Translations under genes and position numbers: made by a program
Notes under the pieces: model-generated
What the model was told of the DNA's origin: nothing
Databases searched by the model: none
What the model saw: the letters and a program-made list of their open reading frames with translations, nothing else
Origin: a virus
IMG/VR virus record: IMGVR_UViG_3300045257_000193
Location: 1-64,000 of that record
DNA: 64,000 bases
Strand: one strand, 5' to 3'
Shown: in pieces, positions 53,974 through 61,713 of the stretch
Layout of the letters: each line of letters starts with the position of its first letter
How positions within the stretch are numbered: the first letter of the stretch is position 1

Positions 53974-54300
53974 TTATATGGGGTGAACCGACTTTGTTAT
54001 TGCTCCATTATGAACGACTTCCATGTTACATACATCTTCGATCGTTATTTTCAATTCATGCTCTATATGTTGCCATATCCTCCAGCATGATCCGCCACCT
54101 TCTGGAATATCACCGTTTTGATCGACTATATTAAATAGTATTTGCTTTTCCCTATTCAGCACAACAAGCAAGTATCGCATATCGGAAACTGCAATAATCT
54201 CAATGCCATAGTACATTTCCTTTGGCTTTCTTCCATCATTTAAGGCATCGATCAAAGCGTTTGACTTGTCTACTAATCGGCTGAATAAGTCTAGTTGCAT
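53974..54300 (-). CDS. 108-residue hypothetical protein
   Basis: An alpha/beta-looking protein (YYGIEIIAVSDMRYLLVVLN, then CWRIWQHIEHELKITIEDV). No family recognised. It is one base from the secreted-protein gene upstream. Confidence 0.5.
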   Translation of the reverse strand: MQLDLFSRLVDKSNALIDALNDGRKPKEMYYGIEIIAVSDMRYLLVVLNREKQILFNIVDQNGDIPEGGGSCWRIWQHIEHELKITIEDVCNMEVVHNGAITKSVHPI

Positions 54301-54301
54301 A

Positions 54302-54610
54302 TCAAAACGTGTAAGTGTGTTTATAATTTTTACGTGTAACTGTTAATGCAAAACGACAACTCCACACTGTCATAACCTGACCACGTTTTAATTCCATTGC
54401 TCTGCCTCCATTAACACTGAAATACATTTTGTGAGGGTAATGATTATACAATTGTGTCATGCAGTGTACGGTGTCTTTCCGTGCGTATACGAAGGCATAA
54501 TCAATATCATATCCGATCGGTGTGCGAGTTGTGTCTGACTGCGCTCTAGTAAAGTGAGCAAAGCCAAGCAAAAGAGCTAGGATTACAATAAGTATTTTAA
54601 GTATTTTCAT
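54302..54610 (-). CDS. Secreted small protein (signal peptide)
   Basis: A 102-residue protein with an N-terminal signal (MKILKILIVILALLLGFAHF then TRAQ; likely cleavage after RAQ) and a beta-rich mature part with two Cys. Together with the frameshifted membrane gene upstream it forms a small envelope-directed group. Confidence 0.6.
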   Translation of the reverse strand: MKILKILIVILALLLGFAHFTRAQSDTTRTPIGYDIDYAFVYARKDTVHCMTQLYNHYPHKMYFSVNGGRAMELKRGQVMTVWSCRFALTVTRKNYKHTYTF

Positions 54611-54616
54611 TATGAT

Positions 54617-54806
54617 TTATTTATTAATATGATATACAAATACGCCAAAAATGCTAAGCATTACCCCTTCAATTGCAACATAAAGTCTAGCCATATGGCT
54701 CCATGATACAGGATTTAGATCTAAATAATAAAACCCTGAAATCAAATAAGCTATGCCAATAATCAATATTGGAATAATTATGTAAAATAATTTTTTTTAT
54801 TATCAT
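54617..54806 (-). pseudogene. Frameshifted two-span membrane protein (A8 homopolymer)
   Basis: From ATG 54806 the frame reads MIIKK and then departs after the A8 run (T8 on the forward strand, 54791-54798). With one A fewer it would read on as MIIKKLFYIIIPILIIGIAY through WSHMARLYVAIEGVML to HINK, a coherent 62-residue protein with two membrane spans. The downstream frame is intact to its TAA at 54617. Either a sequencing indel, a recent mutation, or transcriptional slippage at the A8 run explains it. Confidence 0.55.
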
Positions 54807-54809
54807 AAC

Positions 54810-55784
54810 CTATTCCTCCAGATATTTAATATTAAATTCTTTTTCTACTAGTTCAATAGCGTAATCCTCAAACGAACACACTTTATAGTGTCCAGTAAAA
54901 TAAGGCTTGATTTCTTCTATTGTAAATTTTCTTTCAAGGGTTTTCTTTTCCACTTCCGATTTAAGTCGTTGATTAGCTTCTTTGGGTGAAAGGTATGCTT
55001 TGGAAAAATTTGGACTGCTAAAATTCCATCCTTCTATCGTTACTCTTTCTCCAACTGGTCTAATTTCAAGTTTCATAATGTCGATATCCCAAGCAGGAGT
55101 ATCATGAAATATTTCCGTATTTTCATACACCCCTATACTCTTACGCTGTACGGGAGCGGGACAAACTTCGAATTTCATAGACCACGGCACAGGAGAATAC
55201 CCATTATCAGTATTACCATCATCGTCTAATACAGTTTGAAAATCCCCTTTTTCATATAAATCAGATCTCAATTGATAAGGTTTATTAAGCGTGTGTGATG
55301 ACATGGAGAAATCTACACTTACAATCTTAATCCACTCTCCGACTCTTGCTATTAGCTTAGGGGTGGCGTTGTAACCTACTTTAGAAAAGAACTCTTCAAC
55401 TGTGTGCAGCTCGGTAAAGCCTTCACAAATAAATTCTTCTAAATAAGGAATTGCTTCATTATTTACTTTGCCTGAATGAATATAATCTATATTCATATAT
55501 GAACGTGTTTGCACTCCTTCCTGATTATTTACCCATTCGTTAATTTCATCTGCATTCTCTGGTGTTCTCTTAATACACCATCCTTTCGGTTCTGGCTGTA
55601 CGTGGTCTACTGGATCAACTACGGTGCAATCGGATTTAGGAATAAAAACTCTTAAATATGGCAATTTGAAATATTCGCCTTTGTCCTTAACCATAAATTC
55701 GCATCCTTGTTGATTGACGTACCAAACACGCTCGTCTTTATGAGATAGATTTGTATTTACTTTTACTTTTACCAAGCCTTCCAT
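54810..55784 (-). CDS. Large hypothetical accessory protein
   Basis: A 324-residue acidic protein, the largest in this region without a recognised domain. It reads as several small beta/alpha units (GWCIKRTPENADEINEWVNN, then LRSDLYEKGDFQTVLDDDGN). It ends just before the frameshifted gene. Confidence 0.55.
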   Translation of the reverse strand: MEGLVKVKVNTNLSHKDERVWYVNQQGCEFMVKDKGEYFKLPYLRVFIPKSDCTVVDPVDHVQPEPKGWCIKRTPENADEINEWVNNQEGVQTRSYMNIDYIHSGKVNNEAIPYLEEFICEGFTELHTVEEFFSKVGYNATPKLIARVGEWIKIVSVDFSMSSHTLNKPYQLRSDLYEKGDFQTVLDDDGNTDNGYSPVPWSMKFEVCPAPVQRKSIGVYENTEIFHDTPAWDIDIMKLEIRPVGERVTIEGWNFSSPNFSKAYLSPKEANQRLKSEVEKKTLERKFTIEEIKPYFTGHYKVCSFEDYAIELVEKEFNIKYLEE

Positions 55785-55817
55785 TTCCTTTACTGTTTAC
55801 TGTTATTACTTTTATAT

Positions 55818-55982
55818 CTATCTGTTTTCATGAGGAGAAGAACAGAAGTCAAACTCCATAGCACTATATTTTACATTTGGCTTATTATAAAATCCAACAC
55901 ATAGATAATTATATCTGCCATATCTTTCCCATTGACCTTTCAGGTTGATTTTAAAATGAATATTTGTGATTTCTGGTAGCAT
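55818..55982 (-). CDS. 54-residue hypothetical protein
   Basis: MLPEITNIHFKINLKGQWER, then YNYLCVGFYNKPNVKYSAME, a beta-strand-rich small protein. The frame is intact between flanking genes with clear protein-like composition. Function unknown. Confidence 0.5.
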   Translation of the reverse strand: MLPEITNIHFKINLKGQWERYGRYNYLCVGFYNKPNVKYSAMEFDFCSSPHENR

Positions 55983-55987
55983 ATATT

Positions 55988-56086
55988 TCACTTCTGTTTA
56001 AATTTTCTATACTGTTTTTCCTGTATTCTTTTTAGCTCAACCATTAAGCGGTTAAACCATATGGGGTTGGGTTCGAGGAGGTTCAT
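55988..56086 (-). CDS. 32-residue basic peptide (start uncertain)
   Basis: MNLLEPNPIWFNRLMVELKR followed by a Lys/Arg/Gln tail. It overlaps the end of the Gly-rich gene by 35 bp if this ATG is used. An 18-residue version from an ATG at 56041 is possible, as is a longer version. Weak evidence. Confidence 0.3.
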   Translation of the reverse strand: MNLLEPNPIWFNRLMVELKRIQEKQYRKFKQK

Positions 56087-56894
56087 AATAAGGGATAAGT
56101 AATTTAATCGTTTCTCCACCGTATGAATTCTGAGTTTTTTCAATGAATTCTTGTGGTGTATACTTTTTGCTTTCAATTCCTTTAATGAAGGAATCTCTAC
56201 CCATTTGACAAGATCCAGTTAACTTATTGTGAGCTTTTGAAAATTCTTCAATCGAATACAATTCATCTTTTTTAAATTGATCGACGAACATTTTAATTCG
56301 GTCTTCAATTGGTAGATTATCCTCAAACTTTTCATTAGCTTCCTTGAAAGCTTCTTCTACAGTATCGGCATGAGCAAAGTAATTGCCAACTTTTGCAACA
56401 AAACATGGTGTTGTAGTTAAATCAGAATTAAGTATCCGACCTTTAACTAAGTTATTTCTGATTAACTTATCAATTATTGTGTTTACGCCATCAATTTTAT
56501 ATACCTTGCCTTCATTAATAGTTAATATGCCACTGCCACTGCCACTGCCATTGCCATCGCCATCGCCATTGCCATCGCCATTGCCATAGCCATCGCCATA
56601 GCCATTGCCATCGCCACTGCCATAGCCATAGCCATTGCCATAGCCACTGCCCTTGCCACTGCCATAGCCATCGCCATAGCCATCGCCATAGCCATTGCCA
56701 TCGCCACTGCCATAGCCATAGCCATCGCCATCGCCATAGCCATAGCCATAGCCACTGCCCTTGCCACTGCCATAGCCACTGCCGTCGCCACTGCCATAGC
56801 CATCGCCATAGCCCTTGCCATAGCCATCGCCATAGCCATTGCCGCCGCCGTCGCCGTTGTTATTTATGGATAGGAATATTTCTAAGCCTTCCAT
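56052..56894 (-). CDS. Every-second-glycine repeat protein with C-terminal phage domain
   Basis: A 280-residue protein from the ATG at 56894 (MEGLEIFLSI). Residues 14-122 are a strict Gly-X array, X being Tyr, Asp, Asn, Ser or Lys (GYGDGYGSGDGSGYG style). Residues about 125-280 are a separate domain with CFVAKVGNYFAHADTVEEAF, HNKLTGSCQMGRDSF, TPQEFIEKT and YGGETIKLL. I recognise that domain from Bacteroidota phage proteins (DUF7666-like), usually without a long Gly-X array. The repeat could be phase-variable or phase-separating; unknown. Confidence 0.65.
   Translation of the reverse strand: MEGLEIFLSINNNGDGGGNGYGDGYGKGYGDGYGSGDGSGYGSGKGSGYGYGYGDGDGYGYGSGDGNGYGDGYGDGYGSGKGSGYGNGYGYGSGDGNGYGDGYGNGDGNGDGDGNGSGSGSGILTINEGKVYKIDGVNTIIDKLIRNNLVKGRILNSDLTTTPCFVAKVGNYFAHADTVEEAFKEANEKFEDNLPIEDRIKMFVDQFKKDELYSIEEFSKAHNKLTGSCQMGRDSFIKGIESKKYTPQEFIEKTQNSYGGETIKLLIPYYEPPRTQPHMV
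56529..56855. repeat. Low-complexity 6-bp-based tandem array
   Basis: About 327 bp of gccatc/gccata/gccact-type hexamers encoding the Gly-X array on the reverse strand. Imperfect repeats of longer blocks (for example GSGDGNGYGDGYG twice) suggest repeated slippage or unequal exchange. Confidence 0.9.
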
Positions 56895-57175
56895 ACTTTT
56901 TGAGCATTTAAATTTTTGATAGCAAATTCTGTACAAGGTATAATCTGCTCAAATTTTTCAATCAAAATAGTTTCTACCTGAACAGTAACTCTTGATGTCT
57001 CAAGTATTCCAGTTTGTGAAATATCTTCAACTGTATTAGCTCCATTCCAGCGATAAATTTTCCGGGCATTTTTAATTAATACCTGCGATCCTTCAATTTC
57101 TGCAACTTCACCGAAAAATACGCCAGCCATATTAGAGCGTACTACACAAATTTTACCTTTTAATAAATCTTTCAT
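56882..57175 (-). CDS. DUF6948-like phage protein
   Basis: A 97-residue protein with the pattern GKICVVRSNMAGVFFGEV, KNARKIYRWNGANTV, DISQTGIL, and a final helix, which I associate with the DUF6948 family of Bacteroidota phages. No activity is known. It overlaps the Gly-repeat gene and follows a strong promoter at 57239-57270. Confidence 0.65.
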   Translation of the reverse strand: MKDLLKGKICVVRSNMAGVFFGEVAEIEGSQVLIKNARKIYRWNGANTVEDISQTGILETSRVTVQVETILIEKFEQIIPCTEFAIKNLNAQKVWKA

Positions 57176-57238
57176 AATTGGTTTGTTTAATTTTACTTTT
57201 GTTTATCGGGATTAACTTCCCATTGTTTTAACTTACTT

Positions 57239-57270
57239 CAAAGATATTAAATACAAATTATATATGCAAA
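57239..57270 (-). promoter_or_regulatory. Promoter TTTG-N20-TATCTTTG
   Basis: On the reverse strand TTTG (57267-57270) and TATCTTTG (57239-57246) are 20 bp apart, a full consensus match, about 64 bp before the ATG at 57175. Confidence 0.65.
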
Positions 57271-57279
57271 TTAATTAAA

Positions 57280-57522
57280 TTATTTTATTATTATTTGTTC
57301 TATTAAGTGCCGTTTAAGTTTCGATATTTCTTCTATGTTTTTAGTATATGGTAAAAACTTTTGGTGTGAAGGTCGATTAAAATTTTCTGTCTCAAACCAT
57401 ATAAGTTCATCAATTGCATCTTCTGGGTCATCATAAACAAATGGAACAACGTCGCATTCTTGATATACAATCCCATAAAGGCTATTTCTTTTGCAAAGAT
57501 TAAATTCCGTTATATTTTCCAT
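57280..57522 (-). CDS. 80-residue acidic hypothetical protein
   Basis: A small protein with an acidic middle (VYDDPEDAIDELIWFETENF) and a helical end. No family recognised. It is 8 bp downstream of the nuclease gene. Confidence 0.5.
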   Translation of the reverse strand: MENITEFNLCKRNSLYGIVYQECDVVPFVYDDPEDAIDELIWFETENFNRPSHQKFLPYTKNIEEISKLKRHLIEQIIIK

Positions 57523-57529
57523 ATTTTAT

Positions 57530-58360
57530 TTATTCCCCAATTAATAATGCTTTTAATAATAAATAATCTTCTGTTAAATCTTCGCACTTTATTAATTCGT
57601 CGGTGGCGCGCCCGTAATTCAAATTAGCCGTGCTGATAATCCAGTTTTCTTTGTGTTTGAATCCTGTTAGCTGGCTAATCATATTTGCATAGATTGAAAG
57701 CTGCAGGGAGTAGTGCATAAAGTTACAATCTTGAAGCATTCCAAACGGTGGCAACATTCTCTTATTCATAAATGCTGATCGTTCTATCTTTTTGTTGGTT
57801 TTATAATCTAGTACCATAAATGTACCGTTGTCAAATACTGGTAAATCTGCCAAGCCTCCAAGTTTCATGCTGTGATCCCATATTAGCATTTCAGTTAAGC
57901 AATATCTGCCCGTACTTGGAATACTTAAAACGTCTGTGTTAATGTATTCGTAGAACAGTCCTTGAAATTCTATCCCGCCGTTGGAAATAATTTCCTGCTC
58001 CCTTTTACTATGCTCTAAAGTTCCAAGCTCTGCTTCATGTTTCCATTTAGCTAGGTGAAAGTCCTTCCGTTCAATTAAGGCATCAGCCCATTCACGTTCC
58101 ATTAGTTTGTCCCAGAAGGTGTGAATGTTTTCCCATCCGCCAGCATGCTTCTTTAGGGCTCTAAAATGATTCTCAGGAAGAATCTCTTTTATCGCTTTGT
58201 ATTTGGCTGTCTGATCATCGTAGAAAGGGGCCTTATATTTTTTAATGATACCGGTTGAGGATTCATATTGCTCGCCCGTAGCATTAAAGTAGGAGTGATT
58301 CTCCTCGTTAAAAACTATCCCGTCCTTGTGCCGGAGATCAAAGGATCTGTTCTGGATCAT
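57530..58360 (-). CDS. RecB-like PD-(D/E)XK nuclease
   Basis: A 276-residue protein from ATG 58360 (MIQNRSFDLRHKDG). Catalytic pattern of the RecB/Cas4-like nucleases: Gly113, Glu157, GGLADLP with Asp172, FMVLDYKTNK with Asp185 and Lys187, and HYSLQLSIY with Gln220 and Tyr224. It may process DNA ends during recombination or degrade host DNA. An upstream start at 58453 gives a membrane-like leader that overlaps a separate small gene, so I reject it. Confidence 0.75.
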   Translation of the reverse strand: MIQNRSFDLRHKDGIVFNEENHSYFNATGEQYESSTGIIKKYKAPFYDDQTAKYKAIKEILPENHFRALKKHAGGWENIHTFWDKLMEREWADALIERKDFHLAKWKHEAELGTLEHSKREQEIISNGGIEFQGLFYEYINTDVLSIPSTGRYCLTEMLIWDHSMKLGGLADLPVFDNGTFMVLDYKTNKKIERSAFMNKRMLPPFGMLQDCNFMHYSLQLSIYANMISQLTGFKHKENWIISTANLNYGRATDELIKCEDLTEDYLLLKALLIGE

Positions 58361-58511
58361 TATTCTTAAGACATTTATCAAAATCATCAAGAATATTACC
58401 CCATTCCAAAAGTAATTCGGTAGGGATTGGTTCACCTTTAATAGTAAGCTCATGAGCTTTTAACTCATATTTTCTTACCTGTTTATGAACGGCAGATTGT
58501 TTATCAGTCAT
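58338..58511 (-). CDS. 57-residue hypothetical protein upstream of nuclease
   Basis: MTDKQSAVHKQVRKYELKAH to NNDPEQIL, charged and helical, overlapping the nuclease start by 23 bp. Intact frame with a clean ATG and TGA. Function unknown; possible nuclease partner. Confidence 0.5.
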   Translation of the reverse strand: MTDKQSAVHKQVRKYELKAHELTIKGEPIPTELLLEWGNILDDFDKCLKNNDPEQIL

Positions 58512-58516
58512 TTTTA

Positions 58517-58816
58517 TTAAAGTTTAGCTCCAAGATTTCGTAATCTAATTTCAACTTCTCTGAATGATTGCTTCCCGAAGTTTTCTATAAATGTAAATGC
58601 TGCATCATTACCATGCTCATCTTTTATTTTATTAAACATATCAGTTAGTTCTTGGTGTGTAACTTGGGATGGAAGTTTACTTTTATCTTTTATATCTGGT
58701 TTTACTTTTTCTTTATAGGGAGATTTAACAATTACTATCAAACAGAATGCCATTACTGCCATGAGCATTAATACTAATCCCAATAAGAAGCAAACTTGAA
58801 TTACTATTATTTCCAT
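58517..58816 (-). CDS. Single-span membrane protein
   Basis: A 99-residue protein with one long N-terminal membrane span (residues 3-32), then a Lys-rich linker and a helical domain. No family recognised. Confidence 0.55.
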   Translation of the reverse strand: MEIIVIQVCFLLGLVLMLMAVMAFCLIVIVKSPYKEKVKPDIKDKSKLPSQVTHQELTDMFNKIKDEHGNDAAFTFIENFGKQSFREVEIRLRNLGAKL

Positions 58817-58895
58817 AAGTTTTAAATTTTAAAATTAAAGTTTTTGTATTGTAAGAATGTAAATCGTTGCCCGTAGTCTGTTATTCAGTATTCGG

Positions 58896-59222
58896 CTATT
58901 CGTGGGTATGTCCTTTACTATGGTATATTATTTTTGTACCTATAGCTTTTGCATCGCCAACTAACCATTTCCCATGAATTGTATTATCCATTAAAAATTT
59001 ATCTCTAATTTCTATATACAACTCATTTTTTCTGCCCGTAGGTTGGACCTTATCTATTGGGGTGAAATCCAGGTCAAAATCCGGATTCACGCGCTGGCAG
59101 ATGTGTGAGCGTATAAATCTGCGTAAATGTAAACGGGTGCGAATGGCTATTTTATGCCAATTAAAATAAAAAGCAAGGAATAAACCAATAGTTACAATTT
59201 CGGTGAATAGTGGGTATTTCAT
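58896..59222 (-). CDS. Membrane-associated hypothetical protein
   Basis: A 108-residue protein with one hydrophobic N-terminal stretch (residues 8-25), an Arg/His-rich juxtamembrane part (RTRLHLRRFIRSH) and a soluble domain. No function recognised. Confidence 0.5.
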   Translation of the reverse strand: MKYPLFTEIVTIGLFLAFYFNWHKIAIRTRLHLRRFIRSHICQRVNPDFDLDFTPIDKVQPTGRKNELYIEIRDKFLMDNTIHGKWLVGDAKAIGTKIIYHSKGHTHE

Positions 59223-59362
59223 ACGTTTATAGCTTTTGAAACTTTTCTAATCTGTGATAGCACGGATACATGGGCGCAAACTAAATTTGCTGCGGTTGTA
59301 GTGTTTAAAACTGGCGGTTTTGCCCATTCTAAATTCTCAATTTTATTATCTCCTTTGGGGGG
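59219..59362 (-). pseudogene. Possible HNH endonuclease remnant
   Basis: An open frame without ATG that reads KGDNKIENLEWA near its start, the end-of-core signature of HNH homing endonucleases, then degenerates. The upstream part is interrupted by a stop. A similar DNA segment (ttAAGATGGGCAAACGCG) lies in the next gene, so a duplicated end of that gene is an alternative. Confidence 0.35.
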
Positions 59363-59383
59363 TTATAAATCGTTCCCATAATT

Positions 59384-59572
59384 TTAAAATATGTTTTGGT
59401 TAGTCGGCGCGTTTGCCCATCTTAAAATTTCTTTCATTGGTGTATTAAGGGGGAAATTTGTTCCCTTTAATGGCATTTTATCATCACCTTTGTATACATG
59501 TGCGAACTTTTCACCTTCTTTAGTTTTTACAACTAGTTTGATATTTTCCTGAATGTATGTATTTGTTTTCAT
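59384..59572 (-). CDS. 62-residue hypothetical protein
   Basis: MKTNTYIQENIKLVVKTKEG then LKGTNFPLNTPMKEILRWAN. Small alpha/beta protein, unknown family. Its ATG overlaps the TGA of the gene upstream. Confidence 0.5.
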   Translation of the reverse strand: MKTNTYIQENIKLVVKTKEGEKFAHVYKGDDKMPLKGTNFPLNTPMKEILRWANAPTNQNIF

Positions 59573-59682
59573 GGCTTCAAGGATTTGCTAACGTGTTTAA
59601 TTTGGCTAGTAATTGATATAATTAAAGCCTGTACACACAGGTTTAATTTTGTTTTACTTATTTCTAATTCTTGGCTATTCAT
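59569..59682 (-). CDS. 37-residue peptide
   Basis: MNSQELEISKTKLNLCVQAL then IISITSQIKHVSK. Its stop overlaps the next ATG and it sits 4 bp after another stop. Tight packing is the main support. Confidence 0.4.
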   Translation of the reverse strand: MNSQELEISKTKLNLCVQALIISITSQIKHVSKSLKP

Positions 59683-59686
59683 AATC

Positions 59687-59923
59687 TCAAAGGGTTGAAA
59701 TGAATGTTTCTAACTGTTCAATACATTGTTTATCGCTTGCCGTATCGCTATCCTGCAATACAATATCAAGCACTTGTTTTTGCAATTCTATATCCTGAAT
59801 TTTGTTTATGGCATAAATAGCAAAACATAAAGTTTGAGTATAGTTTTCATGCTCTTTTGTTTGCTCGATTTCTTCGGCAATATCGAAAAGGGTGCTTTTG
59901 TCAATAGGGGTGAGGTTTGCCAT
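59687..59923 (-). CDS. 78-residue acidic helical protein
   Basis: Helical throughout (DIAEEIEQTKEHENYTQTLC, then KQVLDIVLQDSD). No recognised family. Confidence 0.5.
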   Translation of the reverse strand: MANLTPIDKSTLFDIAEEIEQTKEHENYTQTLCFAIYAINKIQDIELQKQVLDIVLQDSDTASDKQCIEQLETFISTL

Positions 59924-59935
59924 AGTTAAAAGGGT

Positions 59936-60280
59936 TTATTCGTTATAAAGTTTTTCATATGCACTTTCAAGGCTATGACCTGTATTAAGAAGCGGATTAA
60001 CTCTTTTAAAGAAGTCTATTGCTCTTTGCATTCTATTGTTATTTGCGTACAAAGACTTGTATTCTGTATCTTCATCTCTATTACGGGCTGAAATCTTTCG
60101 CTCTACTGGCATAAGGTTAATTACTCCACGCACTTCAAAGCGATATTGAATATCGTACACTTTGTAGTACATTTCATTAATTGCAATAACATCATTAATA
60201 TTAATCTCTTGCTTCAATGACATAGGACAATCAAATACTTTCGTGTCATTGCCATTGTATAAATATAGCGTATGAAACAT
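59936..60280 (-). CDS. 114-residue hypothetical protein
   Basis: Starts at ATG 60280 (MFHTLYLYNGNDTKVFDCPM); a longer version would need TTG at 60304 and overlap its neighbour. The N-terminal part is beta-rich, the C-terminal part helical. No family recognised. Confidence 0.5.
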   Translation of the reverse strand: MFHTLYLYNGNDTKVFDCPMSLKQEININDVIAINEMYYKVYDIQYRFEVRGVINLMPVERKISARNRDEDTEYKSLYANNNRMQRAIDFFKRVNPLLNTGHSLESAYEKLYNE

Positions 60281-60284
60281 AGAA

Positions 60285-60458
60285 TTATGAGTTGATTTTG
60301 TCAATAATCTCCTTTACTGTGTTTATATTATCGGCACTCGCTTTAATATTCAAGCTAATACCATTTGTTAAATTAGTAGGGTATATATTCCCTTCTTTAT
60401 CTTTCTTAAAAAGGAATCCGCCGTACATTAACGGGATAGTGTTTGTTTGTGTCTTCAT
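60285..60458 (-). CDS. 57-residue hypothetical protein
   Basis: MKTQTNTIPLMYGGFLFKKD and then KGISLNIKASADNINTVKEI-type sequence. Intact frame that fits the spacing of its neighbours; function unknown. Confidence 0.5.
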   Translation of the reverse strand: MKTQTNTIPLMYGGFLFKKDKEGNIYPTNLTNGISLNIKASADNINTVKEIIDKINS

Positions 60459-60460
60459 GA

Positions 60461-60610
60461 TTACAAAGTGTTATGTTTTACTTCTTTTATTTCATCTGCA
60501 TTAAATGGCACTTCCCGCCCTCCCACGGTTAGCCAAAAGAACCCGTACTGTAAGTATGCCACGGGGTAAGACGTGCGCCCGTGGTGGGGCGTGTGTAGTA
60601 TGGCGGTCAT
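60461..60610 (-). CDS. 49-residue GC-rich small protein
   Basis: MTAILHTPHHGRTSYPVAYL to NADEIKEVKHNTL. The first 35 codons are far richer in G and C than any neighbour, with C-ending codons. Its ends abut neighbours by 2 bp, so it is a real gene by packing, perhaps a recent acquisition. Confidence 0.5.
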   Translation of the reverse strand: MTAILHTPHHGRTSYPVAYLQYGFFWLTVGGREVPFNADEIKEVKHNTL

Positions 60611-60612
60611 AA

Positions 60613-60993
60613 TTAGTTGTTATCTAATTCAAATGCTAATTGCTCCACACATAACCACGCTAATACATTAGTAATTGCGCCCTGTTCGGTTTTCTTATTC
60701 CCGCCTAAAAAGTTGTATAGGTCTTGTTTATCCTTCTTTGAAATTGTATCACGTCGGAAAATACCGAAGCCTCCAACCATAGTTGCAACGTCTTCGCCTA
60801 AATTGTCTGCCATTTCATTTAATAGCTCAACTATTAAAGACTGATTTTTCATTGCAAAGGCATGTGTTTCATTGTGGTAGATAAATCCAGAAATTCCTGC
60901 GGATGCATCTCTATAATCTGAAATGTTAGCTTTGAATTCTTTTAAAGATACGTCTAATTGTTTTAAAACGGATTTTTGTAGTTTCTTATTCAT
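60613..60993 (-). CDS. DUF7222-like phage protein
   Basis: A 126-residue protein whose order (SGFIYHNETHAFAMKNQSLI, VELLNEMADNLG, then a C-terminal NVLAWLCVEQLAFELDNN) matches a family I associate with Bacteroidota phages (DUF7222-type). Function unknown. Its leader carries the AACCTATTTAATTACTACTACT pattern directly before the ATG. Confidence 0.6.
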   Translation of the reverse strand: MNKKLQKSVLKQLDVSLKEFKANISDYRDASAGISGFIYHNETHAFAMKNQSLIVELLNEMADNLGEDVATMVGGFGIFRRDTISKKDKQDLYNFLGGNKKTEQGAITNVLAWLCVEQLAFELDNN

Positions 60994-61040
60994 AGTAGTA
61001 GTAATTAAATAGGTTTAAATGATAGGTTTAAATGATAGGT

Positions 61041-61112
61041 TTAGATAGATGTAACAATAGTAATAAGTGCAATGAATGCGGTAATAAGCGGAAGTAGTAA
61101 AAAGATTTTCAT
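61041..61112 (-). CDS. 23-residue hydrophobic peptide
   Basis: MKIFLLLPLITAFIALITIV followed by TSI. It has the AACCTAAAATACTACTACTACTT leader shared with other genes here, and a promoter-like TATCTTTA upstream. That leader is the main reason to call it. Confidence 0.45.
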   Translation of the reverse strand: MKIFLLLPLITAFIALITIVTSI

Positions 61113-61152
61113 AAGTAGTAGTAGTATTTTAGGTTTCTTTAATTATTATACT

Positions 61153-61185
61153 GTAAAGATAAGGTAAAGGTTTCGTTTATGCAAC
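61153..61185 (-). promoter_or_regulatory. Promoter-like GTTG-N21-TATCTTTA
   Basis: TATCTTTA (61153-61160) on the reverse strand, one base off the -7 consensus, with GTTG 21 bp upstream (61182-61185), about 40 bp before the peptide ATG at 61112. Confidence 0.4.
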
Positions 61186-61231
61186 AATTATTTAATTTAT
61201 TTTTACTATTTATTTGTAATTTATAACTAAT

Positions 61232-61438
61232 CTAAATAGTATTTGTATTGATTGTGATTTTGTGGCCAAGTGCGCCCGCTATGGCTGTAATTTGTCCGAT
61301 TGTGGCATCGGTTATCCCGCTTTTAATTCTCCAAAGGGTGGTACGATGTATTTTAACTTTCTTAAGAAGTTCTACGTCCGTGATGCCTTGGCGGGCTTGT
61401 TCGGTGCCTAGGAAGTGTATAATTTCGGTGGGTGTCAT
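61232..61438 (-). CDS. Small HTH transcriptional regulator
   Basis: A 68-residue helix-turn-helix protein of the Cro/C1 type: ITDVELLKKVKIHRTTLWRI forms the HTH (helices at about residues 19-40), followed by GITDATIGQITAIAGALGHKI. No dimerisation domain beyond this. It could repress neighbouring early genes. It lies 2 bp after the upstream gene's stop. Confidence 0.75.
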   Translation of the reverse strand: MTPTEIIHFLGTEQARQGITDVELLKKVKIHRTTLWRIKSGITDATIGQITAIAGALGHKITINTNTI

Positions 61439-61440
61439 AA

Positions 61441-61713
61441 TTATAATTCTTGAGAATGTGTTGCTAATGCGTAATAGTAGTAATCGGTGCTGCCAGAATC
61501 TTCATAAGTTTCATAAATATCATATGCATCTATGTATCCTTCTTGCGAATATTTAGCCGACTTGATTGAGCCTATTTTGCGAATAGTTACATCACCATCA
61601 AATGCGCTTTCGGCTTCGTGAACTAAATCGGTGTAATCATTTGAGGCGATAATGTCCGCTGATCCTTGGTGTAGTTCTGTTTGTCCTTGAATTCTGAAAT
61701 TTAGATTGTTCAT
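61441..61713 (-). CDS. 90-residue acidic hypothetical protein
   Basis: Starts at ATG 61713 (MNNLNFRIQGQTELHQGSAD) behind an AACCTAAAC-TTACTACT leader. Tyr/Asp-rich C-terminal half (DAYDIYETYEDSGS, then YYYYALATHSQEL). No family recognised. The longer TTG form would overlap the upstream gene by 100 bp. Confidence 0.5.
   Translation of the reverse strand: MNNLNFRIQGQTELHQGSADIIASNDYTDLVHEAESAFDGDVTIRKIGSIKSAKYSQEGYIDAYDIYETYEDSGSTDYYYYALATHSQEL

Noticed and set aside
56522-56839. 105-codon Ala-Met-rich frame within the Gly-repeat gene
   Set aside because: It is the shifted reading of the same hexamer repeat; low complexity and no start context of its own.
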